A stretch of 64,000 bases of DNA, from the NCBI GenBank assembly GCA_027593175.1, contig JAQCJI010000001.1, positions 1 through 64,000 on the forward strand, read 5' to 3'. The notes beneath the pieces are model-generated. The model had not been told where the DNA came from. It searched no databases and saw only the letters and a list, made by a program, of their open reading frames with translations. Shown piece by piece: positions 17,359-27,226 of the stretch; position 1 is the first letter of the stretch, and each line of letters starts with the position of its first letter. Source of the DNA: Bacteroidota bacterium (lineage in GTDB: Bacteria > Bacteroidota > Bacteroidia > Cytophagales > Cyclobacteriaceae). The position numbers and the translations under genes are program-made.

Positions 17359-18822
17359 ATGAACGTGCTCAAAGACATATTGTATAAAGTATCGCTGACC
17401 GCAACCTATGGAGACATGGAGATACGGGTGAGTGATGTAGTCTTTGATAGCCGCAAAATCATTGAAAATGCTGCTTTTGTAGCCGTCAAAGGCACGCAGG
17501 TGGATGGGCATGATTTTATATCTGTTGCCTTGGAAAAAGGGGCAACCACTATTGTTTGTGAACAACTTCCGGCGACTCTTGCCGCAGGGATTACCTATAT
17601 CCAAGTGGTGGACTCGGCAAAGGCTCTTGGAATTATTGCCGCCAACTTTTACGGCAACCCTTCCAAAAAAATTAAGGTAGTAGCAGTCACTGGGACCAAC
17701 GGAAAGACCACCACCGTGACCTTACTGCACCAGTTGTTTGTTCGCATGGGCTATAGCACTGGACTTTTATCCACTGTTGAAAATAAACTGAACGAAATCA
17801 TCCTACCCGCGACCCATACTACGCCAGATGCAGTAAGTGTACAGGCTCTGCTTCGCAAAATGGTTGATGCAGGATGTACCCACTGCTTTATGGAGGCTAG
17901 CTCCCACGCAATTGTACAAGAGCGAATTGCAGGATTAAAGTTGGCAGGAGCTGTATTTACGAATATCACACACGACCACTTGGATTACCATGGCACTTTT
18001 GAGGAATACATCAAAGCGAAGAAAAAGCTATTCGATGAACTTCCAAAAGATGCCTTTGCGCTGGTAAATGGAGATGATAAGCACGGATCTGTGATGGTAC
18101 AAAATTGCAGAGGTACACTTCAGACCTTTGGGCTCAAGTCTGTGGCCGATTTCAAGGCAAAAATTCTTTCCAATACCATCGAAGGCTTGGAGTTGGAGGT
18201 GAATGGAAAACTGATTTGGTTCCGGATGATTGGTGCTTTCAATGCATCTAATTTATTAGGGGTATTTGGTACAGCAGTACTTCTTGGAGAGGAAGAAGAT
18301 GAAGCCCTCCGGGAGTTGTCGGCGATTAAAGGGGCAAAGGGCAGGTTTGATCGAATCTCCATTGGCGGCATCACTGCGATAGTGGATTACGCCCATACTC
18401 CAGATGCATTAGACAATGTGCTTAAGACCATCAATGCCATCCGAACTGGTAATGAGCAGCTCATCACGGTAGTAGGTTGTGGAGGCAATCGTGACAAGAC
18501 CAAGCGACCTACTATGGCTAAAATAGCAGTTTCAGAGAGTAATAAGGCCATTTTCACCTCAGATAATCCACGATTTGAGGAGCCCACAGAGATCCTCAAA
18601 GACATGCAAGCGGGGGTAGGGCCAACAGATTTTCGTAAAACCTTGACTATTGAGGACCGAAGAGAAGCCATCAAGACCGCGCTTCTTCTCTGTCAAAAAG
18701 GAGATATCGTTCTCATTGCTGGCAAAGGGCATGAGGACTACCAAGAGATTAAAGGCGTAAAACATCATTTCGATGATGCTGAGGTCGTGACTGAATTATT
18801 GACTCAACTGACAGGAACCTGA
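17359..18822 (+). CDS. murE: UDP-MurNAc-tripeptide synthetase MurE (DAP-adding)
   Basis: MurE adds the third residue of the peptidoglycan stem peptide to UDP-MurNAc-L-Ala-D-Glu. The ATP loop [16 protein letters not shown] lies near residue 115, and [17 protein letters not shown] carries the Mur-ligase metal/phosphate residues. The [11 protein letters not shown] segment contains the DNPR motif that recognises meso-diaminopimelate, so the wall should be the DAP type. At 487 residues it is full length. It begins immediately after the ftsI stop. murF does not follow, unlike in many dcw clusters. Confidence 0.96.
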   Translation: MNVLKDILYKVSLTATYGDMEIRVSDVVFDSRKIIENAAFVAVKGTQVDGHDFISVALEKGATTIVCEQLPATLAAGITYIQVVDSAKALGIIAANFYGNPSKKIKVVAVTGTNGKTTTVTLLHQLFVRMGYSTGLLSTVENKLNEIILPATHTTPDAVSVQALLRKMVDAGCTHCFMEASSHAIVQERIAGLKLAGAVFTNITHDHLDYHGTFEEYIKAKKKLFDELPKDAFALVNGDDKHGSVMVQNCRGTLQTFGLKSVADFKAKILSNTIEGLELEVNGKLIWFRMIGAFNASNLLGVFGTAVLLGEEEDEALRELSAIKGAKGRFDRISIGGITAIVDYAHTPDALDNVLKTINAIRTGNEQLITVVGCGGNRDKTKRPTMAKIAVSESNKAIFTSDNPRFEEPTEILKDMQAGVGPTDFRKTLTIEDRREAIKTALLLCQKGDIVLIAGKGHEDYQEIKGVKHHFDDAEVVTELLTQLTGT

Positions 18823-18823
18823 C

Positions 18824-20035
18824 ATGCTGTATTCACTATTTGACTACTTCGATCGTGTGTTGGACATCCCAGGAACTGGGGTGTTTCGCTACATTTCCTT
18901 CCGTGCAGGGATGGCATCCTTGGTTTCCTTGATGATCACTATCACCTTTGGTCACCATATTATCAACTGGATTCGCAATCGGCAAATAGGGGAGACCGTT
19001 CGCGATTTGGGCCTAGAAGGACAAACCCAAAAGAAAGGCACTCCTACCATGGGCGGCTTGATGATGATTGCAGCCATCTTGATCCCGACGCTTCTATTTG
19101 CCAACCTCAACAATATCTACATTCAGCTCTTGTTGATCACTACCGTCTGGTTGGGGTTGATTGGATTTTTGGACGACTACATCAAGGTATTTCGTAAGAA
19201 TAAGGACGGCCTCAAAGGGCGCTTCAAAATCGTAGGTCAAATTGGAATAGGCATCATTGTAGGCGCTACGCTGTATTACCACGATGATGTAGTGATTCGG
19301 GAGTTTTCTACACCTGTATCGGTGGAAAGTGGAGTGATCGAAACTCCAGCTTTCCAGGATACCAAAGCTTTAAAAACTACTATTCCTTTTTTCAAGAACA
19401 ACGAGCTCAACTACGAATATTTCCTAGGATTCTTGGGTGATTCCATGACTCCAGTACTCTACATTTTTGTTGCTATTTTCATCATTACGGCAGTATCCAA
19501 CGGTGCGAATATTACCGATGGAGTCGATGGTCTTGCTGCGGGTACCTCTGCGATCATTGGCTTGACCATTGCCATTTTTGCGTATTTGAGTGGCAATGCT
19601 ATTTTTTCTCAATACCTCAATATCATGTACATCCCTAACTCTGGGGAGCTGGTAATCTTTACAGCGGCCTTCATCGGTGCCTGTGTGGGATTCCTTTGGT
19701 ATAACTCCTATCCAGCTCAGGTTTTCATGGGAGATACAGGCTCCTTGATGCTGGGCGGAGTCATCGCCGTTTTGGCCTTGACACTTCGAAAAGAACTTCT
19801 TATCCCAGTTCTATGTGGGATATTTTTAGTGGAAAGCTTGAGTATCATGATTCAGGTGGCCTACTTCAAATACACGAGAAAAAAATATGGAGAAGGGCGT
19901 CGGGTATTTCTGATGTCTCCCCTCCATCACCATTATCAGAAAAAAGGAATTCACGAGTCCAAGATTGTCACTCGATTTTGGATTGTGGGGATTCTACTTG
20001 CAGTAGTCACATTAGCCACCCTTAAACTGAGGTAA
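18824..20035 (+). CDS. mraY: Phospho-MurNAc-pentapeptide translocase MraY
   Basis: MraY transfers phospho-MurNAc-pentapeptide from UDP to undecaprenyl phosphate, forming lipid I at the inner membrane. The 403-residue protein has about ten hydrophobic helices, the [12 protein letters not shown] motif, the catalytic Asp pair in [22 protein letters not shown] and the late histidine-rich [12 protein letters not shown] loop. It is somewhat longer than the E. coli protein (360), with an extra loop around residues 155-195 between helices, as is common in Bacteroidota. Confidence 0.96.
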   Translation: MLYSLFDYFDRVLDIPGTGVFRYISFRAGMASLVSLMITITFGHHIINWIRNRQIGETVRDLGLEGQTQKKGTPTMGGLMMIAAILIPTLLFANLNNIYIQLLLITTVWLGLIGFLDDYIKVFRKNKDGLKGRFKIVGQIGIGIIVGATLYYHDDVVIREFSTPVSVESGVIETPAFQDTKALKTTIPFFKNNELNYEYFLGFLGDSMTPVLYIFVAIFIITAVSNGANITDGVDGLAAGTSAIIGLTIAIFAYLSGNAIFSQYLNIMYIPNSGELVIFTAAFIGACVGFLWYNSYPAQVFMGDTGSLMLGGVIAVLALTLRKELLIPVLCGIFLVESLSIMIQVAYFKYTRKKYGEGRRVFLMSPLHHHYQKKGIHESKIVTRFWIVGILLAVVTLATLKLR

Positions 20036-20040
20036 TCTTC

Positions 20041-21396
20041 ATGAAGCGGTTAGTCATCCTTGGAGCCGGAGAAAGTGGGTTGGGAGCAGCATTGCTCGCC
20101 AAGAGGGAAGGCTATGCCGTTTGGGTTTCCGATGCAGGGACTATTGCCCCAGCACGAAAGGCACAGCTTCAGGCTGCAGAAATTGAATTTGAAGAGGGGA
20201 AGCACGACGAGGAGCGCATTTTATCTGCTGACTTGCTGATTAAAAGTCCTGGTATTCCCAGCACGGTAGCAGTGGTACAGCAGGCAATTCAGCAGGGCAT
20301 TGTAGTAGTGGATGAACTCGAATTTGCGAGCCGCTACAGCAAGGGGAAGGTGATTGCCATTACCGGAACCAACGGTAAAACCACAACCACCTTGTTGACC
20401 TACCACTTAATGAAAGAATCAGGATGGGATGTGGGGCTTGCTGGAAATGTGGGCAAGAGTTGGGCCGCCCAACTGCTAGAAGGGGATCACGCCTGGTGGG
20501 TTCTGGAGATTTCAAGTTTCCAAATCGATGGGCTAGTTAGTTTGAAGCCCCATATCGCCCTGCTGACTAATATTACTCCAGATCACTTGGATCGATATGG
20601 CTACCAAATGGAACGCTACATCGATTCCAAGATGGCCTTATTCAAAAACATGAATCAGGCAGATGTGGCAATTCTCAACTTGGAAGATTCTTTTTCCAAG
20701 ACTGGACTAGACCGTGCGCCTATTCAGGCTTCGAGATATGGAATTTCTTTGGAAGGAAAACCAAATCAAGGCGGATTTAGTGATGGAGAAGCATTAGTAT
20801 TCCAAGTAGCAGGTGCTCAGGTGTCCATTCCTGTTGCTGCTTTGACCATTCAAGGAAAGCACAACCTGCTGAACGCCTTGGGTGCTGGAGTCGCGGCTCT
20901 CTTAGCTGGATTGACCGAATCGCAGCTGCTCAGCGGCTACCAAACCTTCAAAAATGCTGCGCACCGCATGGAGCTTGTTCGGGTACTGGATGGGGTTCGC
21001 TATGTAAACGATAGCAAAGGCACCAATGTAGAGGCAACCTATTATGCGCTAGGCAGCTATTCAGTGCCTGTGGTATGGATTGCAGGGGGAGTAGACAAAG
21101 GGAATGACTACTCCTTGTTAACTCCTTTGGTGGTAGAAGGTCAGGTAAAGGCCTTGATCTGTTTGGGTAAGGACAATGAAAAATTGAAAACGGCATTTAC
21201 TCCCCACATTTCACAAATCCTTGAAACGCAAGACCTACAGCAGGCGGTATCCTGGGCGCAGGAATTGTCTGAAGATAAAGATGTCGTTCTCTTGTCTCCT
21301 GCTTGTGCAAGTTTTGACTTATTTAAAAACTACGAAGATCGAGGAGATCAATTTAAAGTAGCCGTGGCAGCATTACTTCAAAAACAAAGCGCATGA
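20041..21396 (+). CDS. murD: UDP-MurNAc-L-alanine:D-glutamate ligase MurD
   Basis: MurD adds D-glutamate to UDP-MurNAc-L-alanine. The 451-residue product begins with the Rossmann-like UDP-binding LVILGAGESGLGAALLA, has the ATP loop [18 protein letters not shown] near residue 105, the LTNITPDHLDRYG segment and the C-terminal domain motif YVNDSKGTNVEATYYAL. These are diagnostic of MurD among Mur ligases. It lies six bases after mraY and overlaps ftsW by four bases. Confidence 0.96.
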   Translation: MKRLVILGAGESGLGAALLAKREGYAVWVSDAGTIAPARKAQLQAAEIEFEEGKHDEERILSADLLIKSPGIPSTVAVVQQAIQQGIVVVDELEFASRYSKGKVIAITGTNGKTTTTLLTYHLMKESGWDVGLAGNVGKSWAAQLLEGDHAWWVLEISSFQIDGLVSLKPHIALLTNITPDHLDRYGYQMERYIDSKMALFKNMNQADVAILNLEDSFSKTGLDRAPIQASRYGISLEGKPNQGGFSDGEALVFQVAGAQVSIPVAALTIQGKHNLLNALGAGVAALLAGLTESQLLSGYQTFKNAAHRMELVRVLDGVRYVNDSKGTNVEATYYALGSYSVPVVWIAGGVDKGNDYSLLTPLVVEGQVKALICLGKDNEKLKTAFTPHISQILETQDLQQAVSWAQELSEDKDVVLLSPACASFDLFKNYEDRGDQFKVAVAALLQKQSA

Positions 21397-22574
21397 ATCA
21401 GATAAAAATATGGATAGATGGGCAATTCAAGGGTGATCCAATCATTTGGGCCATCGTGATTTTGCTATCTATATTTAGCATTCTGGTTGTGTATTCTGCA
21501 ACAGGTACCTTGGTGTATAATGAAGAAGTGGTCAACACAGAAGAGTACCTCTTCAGGCATTCCAAATTGGTATTTGCTTCCTTGGTAGTGATGTGGCTGG
21601 CACATAAAATTCCTTACCGAAAATACGCTCTTTACGCAAGGCTATTCATGTTCCTGTCCATCCCTCTTTTGGTGGTGACCTACTTTTATGGGGTCAACAT
21701 TAACGAGGCCAATCGCTGGTTAATGATTCCCGTGATCAATCAAGCCTTTCAGCCTTCGGATTTGGCCAAGCTTTCCTTGATCGCTGCCTTGGCAGCAATG
21801 CTCGCCAAGCGACAGAGTAATATCAAAGATTTTGCAGGAACATTATTTCCCATCATCATTTCCATTGGAGTTATCAGTGCCTTGATTGGCATGGCCAATA
21901 TGTCCACGGCTATTTTACTACTGATCACCTGTTTGTTGATTATGTTCATCGGGAGAGTACCTGCGCAGCACTTGGCATTGGTTGTGATGGTTGGCTTAAT
22001 TGGGCTTTCTGTCTCAATACTTACAGGTCAACGGAAAAACACTTTCGTTTCTCGAATAGAAACCTTTATGGATTCTAAGGAGGATGATAGTAAGGTACCT
22101 TTTCAGGCGGAGCAGTCCTACATCGCGATTGCAACAGGTGGAATTACGGGTAAAGGGCCAGGAAATAGTGAGCAAAGAAATATTCTTCCATACCCCTATT
22201 CAGATTTTATCTATGCCATCATCCTCGAAGAGTACGGTATGGTTGGAGGAGTATCCGTACTCTTTCTATACCTCGCACTACTTTACCGAGGCATGCGCAT
22301 TGTAGCCAATTCAAATAAAGCCTTCGGTGGATTACTTTCTGCAGGCTTGAGCTTTGCCCTAGTCATTCAAGCCTTGGTCAATATGGCCGTAGCGGTGGGT
22401 CTAGGACCAATAACGGGGCTTCCCCTTCCGCTGCTTAGCATGGGTGGATCCTCCTTGATATTTACAGGTATTGCCCTTGGGATCATCCTAAGTGTAAGCC
22501 GAGGAGACCATCAGGAAGAGGCTATGGCCGCTTCTGAAGTCGCCAAAAAAGGAAATCAATTACAAACTGCATAA
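21393..22574 (+). CDS. ftsW: Septal peptidoglycan glycosyltransferase FtsW
   Basis: FtsW is the SEDS-family polymerase that makes septal glycan strands from lipid II together with FtsI. The 393-residue membrane protein has about ten hydrophobic helices, NRWLMIPVINQAFQPSDLAKL near residue 115 and the C-terminal signature GLPLPLLSMGGSSLIFTGIALG. ATGA overlap with murD indicates coupling. Its stop at 22572-22574 lies just before the predicted unusual murG start. Confidence 0.95.
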   Translation: MNQIKIWIDGQFKGDPIIWAIVILLSIFSILVVYSATGTLVYNEEVVNTEEYLFRHSKLVFASLVVMWLAHKIPYRKYALYARLFMFLSIPLLVVTYFYGVNINEANRWLMIPVINQAFQPSDLAKLSLIAALAAMLAKRQSNIKDFAGTLFPIIISIGVISALIGMANMSTAILLLITCLLIMFIGRVPAQHLALVVMVGLIGLSVSILTGQRKNTFVSRIETFMDSKEDDSKVPFQAEQSYIAIATGGITGKGPGNSEQRNILPYPYSDFIYAIILEEYGMVGGVSVLFLYLALLYRGMRIVANSNKAFGGLLSAGLSFALVIQALVNMAVAVGLGPITGLPLPLLSMGGSSLIFTGIALGIILSVSRGDHQEEAMAASEVAKKGNQLQTA

Positions 22575-22584
22575 ACGGACCCCT

Positions 22585-23694
22585 ATCAAAACTGGAACTA
22601 CATATCGAATTCTCATTAGCGGTGGAGGCACTGGTGGGCACATTTACCCAGCCCTTGCCATTGCCAACGCCTGGATGGAAAAACATCCAGACTCAGAGAT
22701 TCTATTTGTAGGTGCTGAGGGAAAAATGGAAATGCAGAAAGTTCCTGAGGCGGGATACCCAATTAAAGGCCTTCCTGTCGCAGGGCTTCAACGAAAATTG
22801 ACTCTAGCAAACCTGAGCTTTCCGATTAAACTCTGTAGAAGCCTTCGCATGGCCTCTCGTATTGTAAAAGAATTTAACCCCCAGCTAGTGGTGGGTGTTG
22901 GAGGATATGCCAGTGGACCTGTGCTTTATGCTGCGCAGTTTAAAGGAATTCCTACTCTCCTGCAAGAGCAGAACTCCTATGCTGGATTGACCAACAAGAT
23001 TTTGGCGAAGAAGGCAGCACGAATTTGTGTGGCCTATCCCGAGATGGATCGCTTTTTCCCCAAAGAAAAAATAAAGCTGACTGGTAATCCTGTTCGAAAG
23101 GATTTGCTGGACCTTGCTGGGAAAAAGGAGGTAGGGCAACAAAAATTTGGGTTGCACGCAAGCCGCAAGACCATTTTGGTCTTGGGGGGATCGCTAGGAG
23201 CCCGGACGCTCAACTTAGCAATGGTCAAGCACATGGTCGAACTGGAAAAAGAGGGCTATCAGGTGCTATGGCAGAGTGGGAAATTTTATTTCAAGGACAT
23301 GGAAGCAGTATTGGAAAAGGCAAGCTTAGCACACATCCATTTGTGGGAGTTTATCCGTGAAATGGATCTAGCCTATGCGGCTGCAGATTTGATTGTTTCT
23401 AGGGCTGGAGCCCTATCGGTTTCTGAGCTTTGCTTGGTTGGAAAGCCAGTGATCTTTATTCCATCGCCCAATGTAGCGGAAGACCACCAAACGAAAAATG
23501 CGGAGACCTGCGTAAAGCAAGGGGCAGCCGTCCTCCTTCCTGATGCATTTGCAGTAGATCAGTTTAAAAATTACATAGATAAGTTACTCCAGCAGGAGGG
23601 AAAGGCCCAAGCGCTAGCAACTGCAATAAAAAAATTGGCCATGCCGGATGCGGCAAATGCCCTAGTAACCGAACTTGAACATCTCTTAAAATGA
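22585..23694 (+). CDS. murG: Lipid II synthase MurG, probable non-canonical start
   Basis: MurG adds GlcNAc to lipid I, forming lipid II. The diagnostic loop SGGGTGGHIYPALAIAN (around 22618-22668) lies upstream of the first ATG in the frame (22675), so an ATG start would delete an essential substrate-binding motif. The frame is open upstream to a stop at 22495, but it has no ATG, GTG or TTG there. ATC at 22585, ten bases after the ftsW stop, would give IKTGTTYRILISGGGTGGH and a normal 369-residue protein. CTG 22567 is an alternative. Downstream motifs (VVGVGGYASGP, LLQEQNS, SRAGALSVSELC) are intact. The gene identity is sure; the start is inferred. Confidence 0.9.
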   Translation: MKTGTTYRILISGGGTGGHIYPALAIANAWMEKHPDSEILFVGAEGKMEMQKVPEAGYPIKGLPVAGLQRKLTLANLSFPIKLCRSLRMASRIVKEFNPQLVVGVGGYASGPVLYAAQFKGIPTLLQEQNSYAGLTNKILAKKAARICVAYPEMDRFFPKEKIKLTGNPVRKDLLDLAGKKEVGQQKFGLHASRKTILVLGGSLGARTLNLAMVKHMVELEKEGYQVLWQSGKFYFKDMEAVLEKASLAHIHLWEFIREMDLAYAAADLIVSRAGALSVSELCLVGKPVIFIPSPNVAEDHQTKNAETCVKQGAAVLLPDAFAVDQFKNYIDKLLQQEGKAQALATAIKKLAMPDAANALVTELEHLLK

Positions 23695-25094
23695 CATTGA
23701 AAGGGATACATAGCATATTTTTCCTCGGAATCGGCGGCATAGGCATGAGTGCCTTGGCCCGCTGGTTTCAGCAGGAAGGCTATGCAGTTGCAGGTTACGA
23801 CAAGACCGCTTCGCCCTTGACAGATGCCTTAAAGGAAGAAGGAATGCAGTTCATTTTTACCGATGAGGTGGCTGCGGTTCCAGCCCAATTTAAGGAAAAT
23901 CCTGAGGAGGTCTTGGTGGTTTGGACTCCAGCTATTCCTAAGGACAGCGTACTACTTCATTTTTTCCAGCAGAGCTTTCTTCTCAAGAAAAGAGCGGAAG
24001 TTTTGGGGATGATTACCAAGGACCAGTACACGATTGCTGTAGCGGGTACCCATGGAAAAACCAGCACCTCTTCCCTAGTTGCTCACCTTTTGAAGTCAGC
24101 AGGGAAGCCAGTTTTGGCGTTCTTGGGAGGGATTACCCAAAACTACAACAGCAACCTGATTCTTTCGGGTAAGTCCAAAGAGGCAGTTGTCGTGGTAGAA
24201 GCAGATGAGTTTGACCGATCTTTTCTGCACTTACACCCGAATGAAGCAGTATTGACGAGTGCAGATCCAGACCATTTGGATATTTATGGAGATGAGGAAG
24301 CCATCCTAGAAGGCTTCCGACAGTTTTTGTCCCTTGTGGATAAAAAGGGGAAAGTGTACCTACAAAGTCATGCCCTTTATCGCTTGGGGAATCATGGTAT
24401 TGCTTCCTCCAGCCTGCGGGAGTATGGACTTCGATCTGATGGTATTCATGCCGAAAATATCGTTGCCAAGCCCAACTCTTTTGTTTTTGATTATATCGGA
24501 AGTAAAAATCAGATTAAAGGACTGGAATTGTCTATTCCTGGCTTCCATAATGTGGAAAATGCATTGGCTGCCATTGCCATTGCTCTCGATCATGGCGTTA
24601 GTGAAGCGCAGGTTCGTGAGGGGATCAAGACTTTCCTTGGCGTAAAGCGGCGCTTTGAAATTCACTCCACCCAAGCTGGAAAGATATTTATTGACGATTA
24701 TGCGCACCATCCGGAAGAAATCAAGGCTTGCCTGAGTTCAGTTCGAGCCATGTATCCATCCCAACGGATGACGGTGATTTTCCAACCGCATTTATTTACC
24801 CGTACCCGTGATTTTGCAACTGGGTTTTCCGAGAGCCTTTCCCTTGCTGACGAGGTGGTGCTTTTACCGATTTATCCAGCTAGAGAGCTACCGCTACCTG
24901 GCGTGGAGTCTGAGATGCTTTTAGATAGTATTCAAGCCACTAAGAAGGTTTGCATTCAAAAAAGTGAAGTAATGGATTTCTTGAAAATCTTGTCCCCAGA
25001 GGTGCTGGTCACCTTGGGAGCAGGAGATATCGACAGGCTGGTGCCTAGTATAATATCATGGAATAATTCTAGACCTAATCCTCCGCAACTATGA
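23691..25094 (+). CDS. murC: UDP-MurNAc:L-alanine ligase MurC
   Basis: MurC begins the stem peptide by joining L-alanine to UDP-MurNAc. The 467-residue product opens with the FFLGIGGIGMSALARW UDP-binding loop typical of MurC, has the ATP loop TIAVAGTHGKTSTSSLVAH, VVEADEFDRSFLHLHP and the C-terminal FIDDYAHHPEEIKACL motif. It overlaps murG by four bases (ATGA) and ftsQ likewise, so the three are probably translated together. Confidence 0.97.
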   Translation: MTLKGIHSIFFLGIGGIGMSALARWFQQEGYAVAGYDKTASPLTDALKEEGMQFIFTDEVAAVPAQFKENPEEVLVVWTPAIPKDSVLLHFFQQSFLLKKRAEVLGMITKDQYTIAVAGTHGKTSTSSLVAHLLKSAGKPVLAFLGGITQNYNSNLILSGKSKEAVVVVEADEFDRSFLHLHPNEAVLTSADPDHLDIYGDEEAILEGFRQFLSLVDKKGKVYLQSHALYRLGNHGIASSSLREYGLRSDGIHAENIVAKPNSFVFDYIGSKNQIKGLELSIPGFHNVENALAAIAIALDHGVSEAQVREGIKTFLGVKRRFEIHSTQAGKIFIDDYAHHPEEIKACLSSVRAMYPSQRMTVIFQPHLFTRTRDFATGFSESLSLADEVVLLPIYPARELPLPGVESEMLLDSIQATKKVCIQKSEVMDFLKILSPEVLVTLGAGDIDRLVPSIISWNNSRPNPPQL

Positions 25095-25846
25095 ACAAGG
25101 CAAAGGTGAAAAAGGTACTTGGAATTGTGCTGCTCTGCCTTATCGCAGGAGGATACATTGGGTTTGTAGAAAAGCAAAACCAAAATAAAGCTTTCAGCAG
25201 CATAGAGATAGACTTGGAGGCAGTTAGTGGGGTCTATTTTGTGGAAGGAAAAGAAATTTTAACCCTTCTTTCCTCTTCCTTTCCAGAGTTGAAAAAGGGC
25301 CTTCCAATGCGGGAGTTGCCCTTAAAGGATATCGAGGAGCGATTGTTGGGACATCCCTTTATTCGGTCTGCGGAGGCTTCAGTAGATCAGCAAGGGATTT
25401 TGAAGTTGAGCCTGACCCAACATGAACCTATGGCCCGAATTGCTAGGCCAGAGGCTGCTGATGGGTACATTACCAAAGAGGGATTGCTCATATCAACCTC
25501 CCCAAGCTATACAAGCCGGGTATTGATTCTTCAAGGAGCTTACATTGGCTCTTTAATGGACCAAGGTAGGTTAGATGCGATCCCTGAATTGATTCCTTTG
25601 ATACGCTTCATTTCGAAGGACAAATTTTGGAGTGCACAGGTGACCGAGTTGGAGATCAATGGGAGAAATGATATTCGCATTCATCAGCAGGTAGGAAAGC
25701 AGGTGATTGAATTTGGAGATGCTCGAGATTTTGAGAACAAGTTTAACCGAATAGCAGTACTCTATAAAGAAATATTGCCTAGAAAAGGCTGGGACGCTTA
25801 CCAGCGAATCAGTGTAAAATATAAAAATCAAATTGTTTGTGAATAA
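25091..25846 (+). CDS. ftsQ: Cell division protein FtsQ/DivIB
   Basis: FtsQ is a bitopic division protein that recruits FtsL and FtsB. The 251-residue product has a short basic N-terminus, one membrane helix (VLGIVLLCLIAGGYIGFV) and a periplasmic POTRA-like region around ILTLLSSSFPELKKG to EASVDQQGILKLSLTQHEPMARI. The beta domain continues to WDAYQRISVKYKNQIVC. The sequence is divergent, as usual, but topology and position between murC and ftsA make the call firm. Confidence 0.92.
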   Translation: MNKAKVKKVLGIVLLCLIAGGYIGFVEKQNQNKAFSSIEIDLEAVSGVYFVEGKEILTLLSSSFPELKKGLPMRELPLKDIEERLLGHPFIRSAEASVDQQGILKLSLTQHEPMARIARPEAADGYITKEGLLISTSPSYTSRVLILQGAYIGSLMDQGRLDAIPELIPLIRFISKDKFWSAQVTELEINGRNDIRIHQQVGKQVIEFGDARDFENKFNRIAVLYKEILPRKGWDAYQRISVKYKNQIVCE

Positions 25847-25855
25847 CGCTTGGAT

Positions 25856-27169
25856 ATGGAAAACGACAAACTAATTGTAGGTCTGGACATCGGGACGACC
25901 AAAATATGCGCTATTATAGGCCGCAAAAATGAATTTGGCAAGCTGGAAGTTCTTGGCATGGGCAAGTCCGTATCGGATGGGGTTGAGCGAGGAATCGTGA
26001 CCAACATTGAGAAGACGGTGGATGCTATTGTAAAGGCGGTTGAAGAATGTTCCAACATGGCGGAGGTGGACATTATAGAAGTGATTGTAGGAATTGCAGG
26101 TCAGCACATTCAGAGTAAAATCATGCATGGTAGCATCATGCGTCAACCTACAGAGGATGAAATCACCGTTGAGGATGTGCAGCGTCTGACTGCAGACATG
26201 CACAACATTGTAGTGCCTCCTGGAAACAGTATAATTCACGTGATGCCCCAAGACTATACAGTCGATTACGAAGGAGGCATCAAAGATCCCGTAGGCATGT
26301 CAGGCAATCGTCTGGAGGCAGATTTCCATGTCATTACCGCCCAGACTACGGCTATTAACAACATTAACAAGTGCGTCAAGCGCGCACAGCTCACCTCCAA
26401 GCAATTGATTCTTGAACCCCTTGCGAGCTCCCTTTCTGTTTTGAGCGAGGAGGAAAAAGAGGCAGGTGTTTGTTTAATCGATATTGGAGGAGGAACTACC
26501 GATATCGCCATTTTCTATGAAAACATCATTCGCCATACGGCAGTGATTCCTTTGGGAGGCAACATTATTACCGCTGATATCAAGGAGGGCTGCATGCTGA
26601 TGCAAAACCAAGCCGAGCTCCTGAAGACTCGTTTTGGAAAAGCCATAGCAGCTGAAGCAAATCCCAACGAAATTGTATCCATACCGGGGTTAAAAAACCG
26701 TGCACCTAAAGAAATCTCTATTCGCAACCTAGCTTCCATCATACAAGCACGAATGGAAGAGATCATAGAAATCGTTCAAAACGAAATCATGCAAAGTGGC
26801 CACTACAAGAAATTGGCGGGGGGGATTGTACTCACCGGAGGAGGATCTCAAATGCAATTTATTGCCCAGCTCTTTGAATACATGACGGGTTTGGATACGC
26901 GTATCGGATTTCCAAATGAACACCTAGGGAAATCAGTCTTGGAAGAAGTAAAGAGCCCCATGTATGCTACTACAGTTGGATTGGTATTGGCAGGTTTTAA
27001 GTCCCTCGATATGCGAGAAGATATGTACCAAAATCGTCGTGCCAATTCAGGAGTGAAGCCAAAGGAAATTGAAAAAAGAGAAGGCATCTCCAAGGATTTC
27101 TTTAAAAGCATAGGAGAGCGGCTAAAAAATATTATTTCAGACGATATCGGAGACGATACGGCCTATTAA
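25856..27169 (+). CDS. ftsA: Cell division protein FtsA
   Basis: FtsA is the actin-like protein that tethers FtsZ to the membrane. The 437-residue product carries the ASKHA phosphate loops IVGLDIGTTKICAIIG and VCLIDIGGGTTDIAIF and the adenosine motif GGIVLTGGGSQMQF. A C-terminal amphipathic segment (FFKSIGERLKNIIS) is a candidate membrane-targeting helix. The ORF track starts at TTG 25850; ATG 25856 (MENDKLIVG) is preferred. Confidence 0.96.
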   Translation: MENDKLIVGLDIGTTKICAIIGRKNEFGKLEVLGMGKSVSDGVERGIVTNIEKTVDAIVKAVEECSNMAEVDIIEVIVGIAGQHIQSKIMHGSIMRQPTEDEITVEDVQRLTADMHNIVVPPGNSIIHVMPQDYTVDYEGGIKDPVGMSGNRLEADFHVITAQTTAINNINKCVKRAQLTSKQLILEPLASSLSVLSEEEKEAGVCLIDIGGGTTDIAIFYENIIRHTAVIPLGGNIITADIKEGCMLMQNQAELLKTRFGKAIAAEANPNEIVSIPGLKNRAPKEISIRNLASIIQARMEEIIEIVQNEIMQSGHYKKLAGGIVLTGGGSQMQFIAQLFEYMTGLDTRIGFPNEHLGKSVLEEVKSPMYATTVGLVLAGFKSLDMREDMYQNRRANSGVKPKEIEKREGISKDFFKSIGERLKNIISDDIGDDTAY

Positions 27170-27226
27170 AAGTTTAAAATTACCCCAATTATACCCAGCC
27201 TAAAAATAAATTCACCACTTATAATT

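Noticed and set aside
22675-22677. ATG as the murG start
   Set aside because: It would remove the GGGTGGH donor/acceptor loop and about 30 conserved residues.
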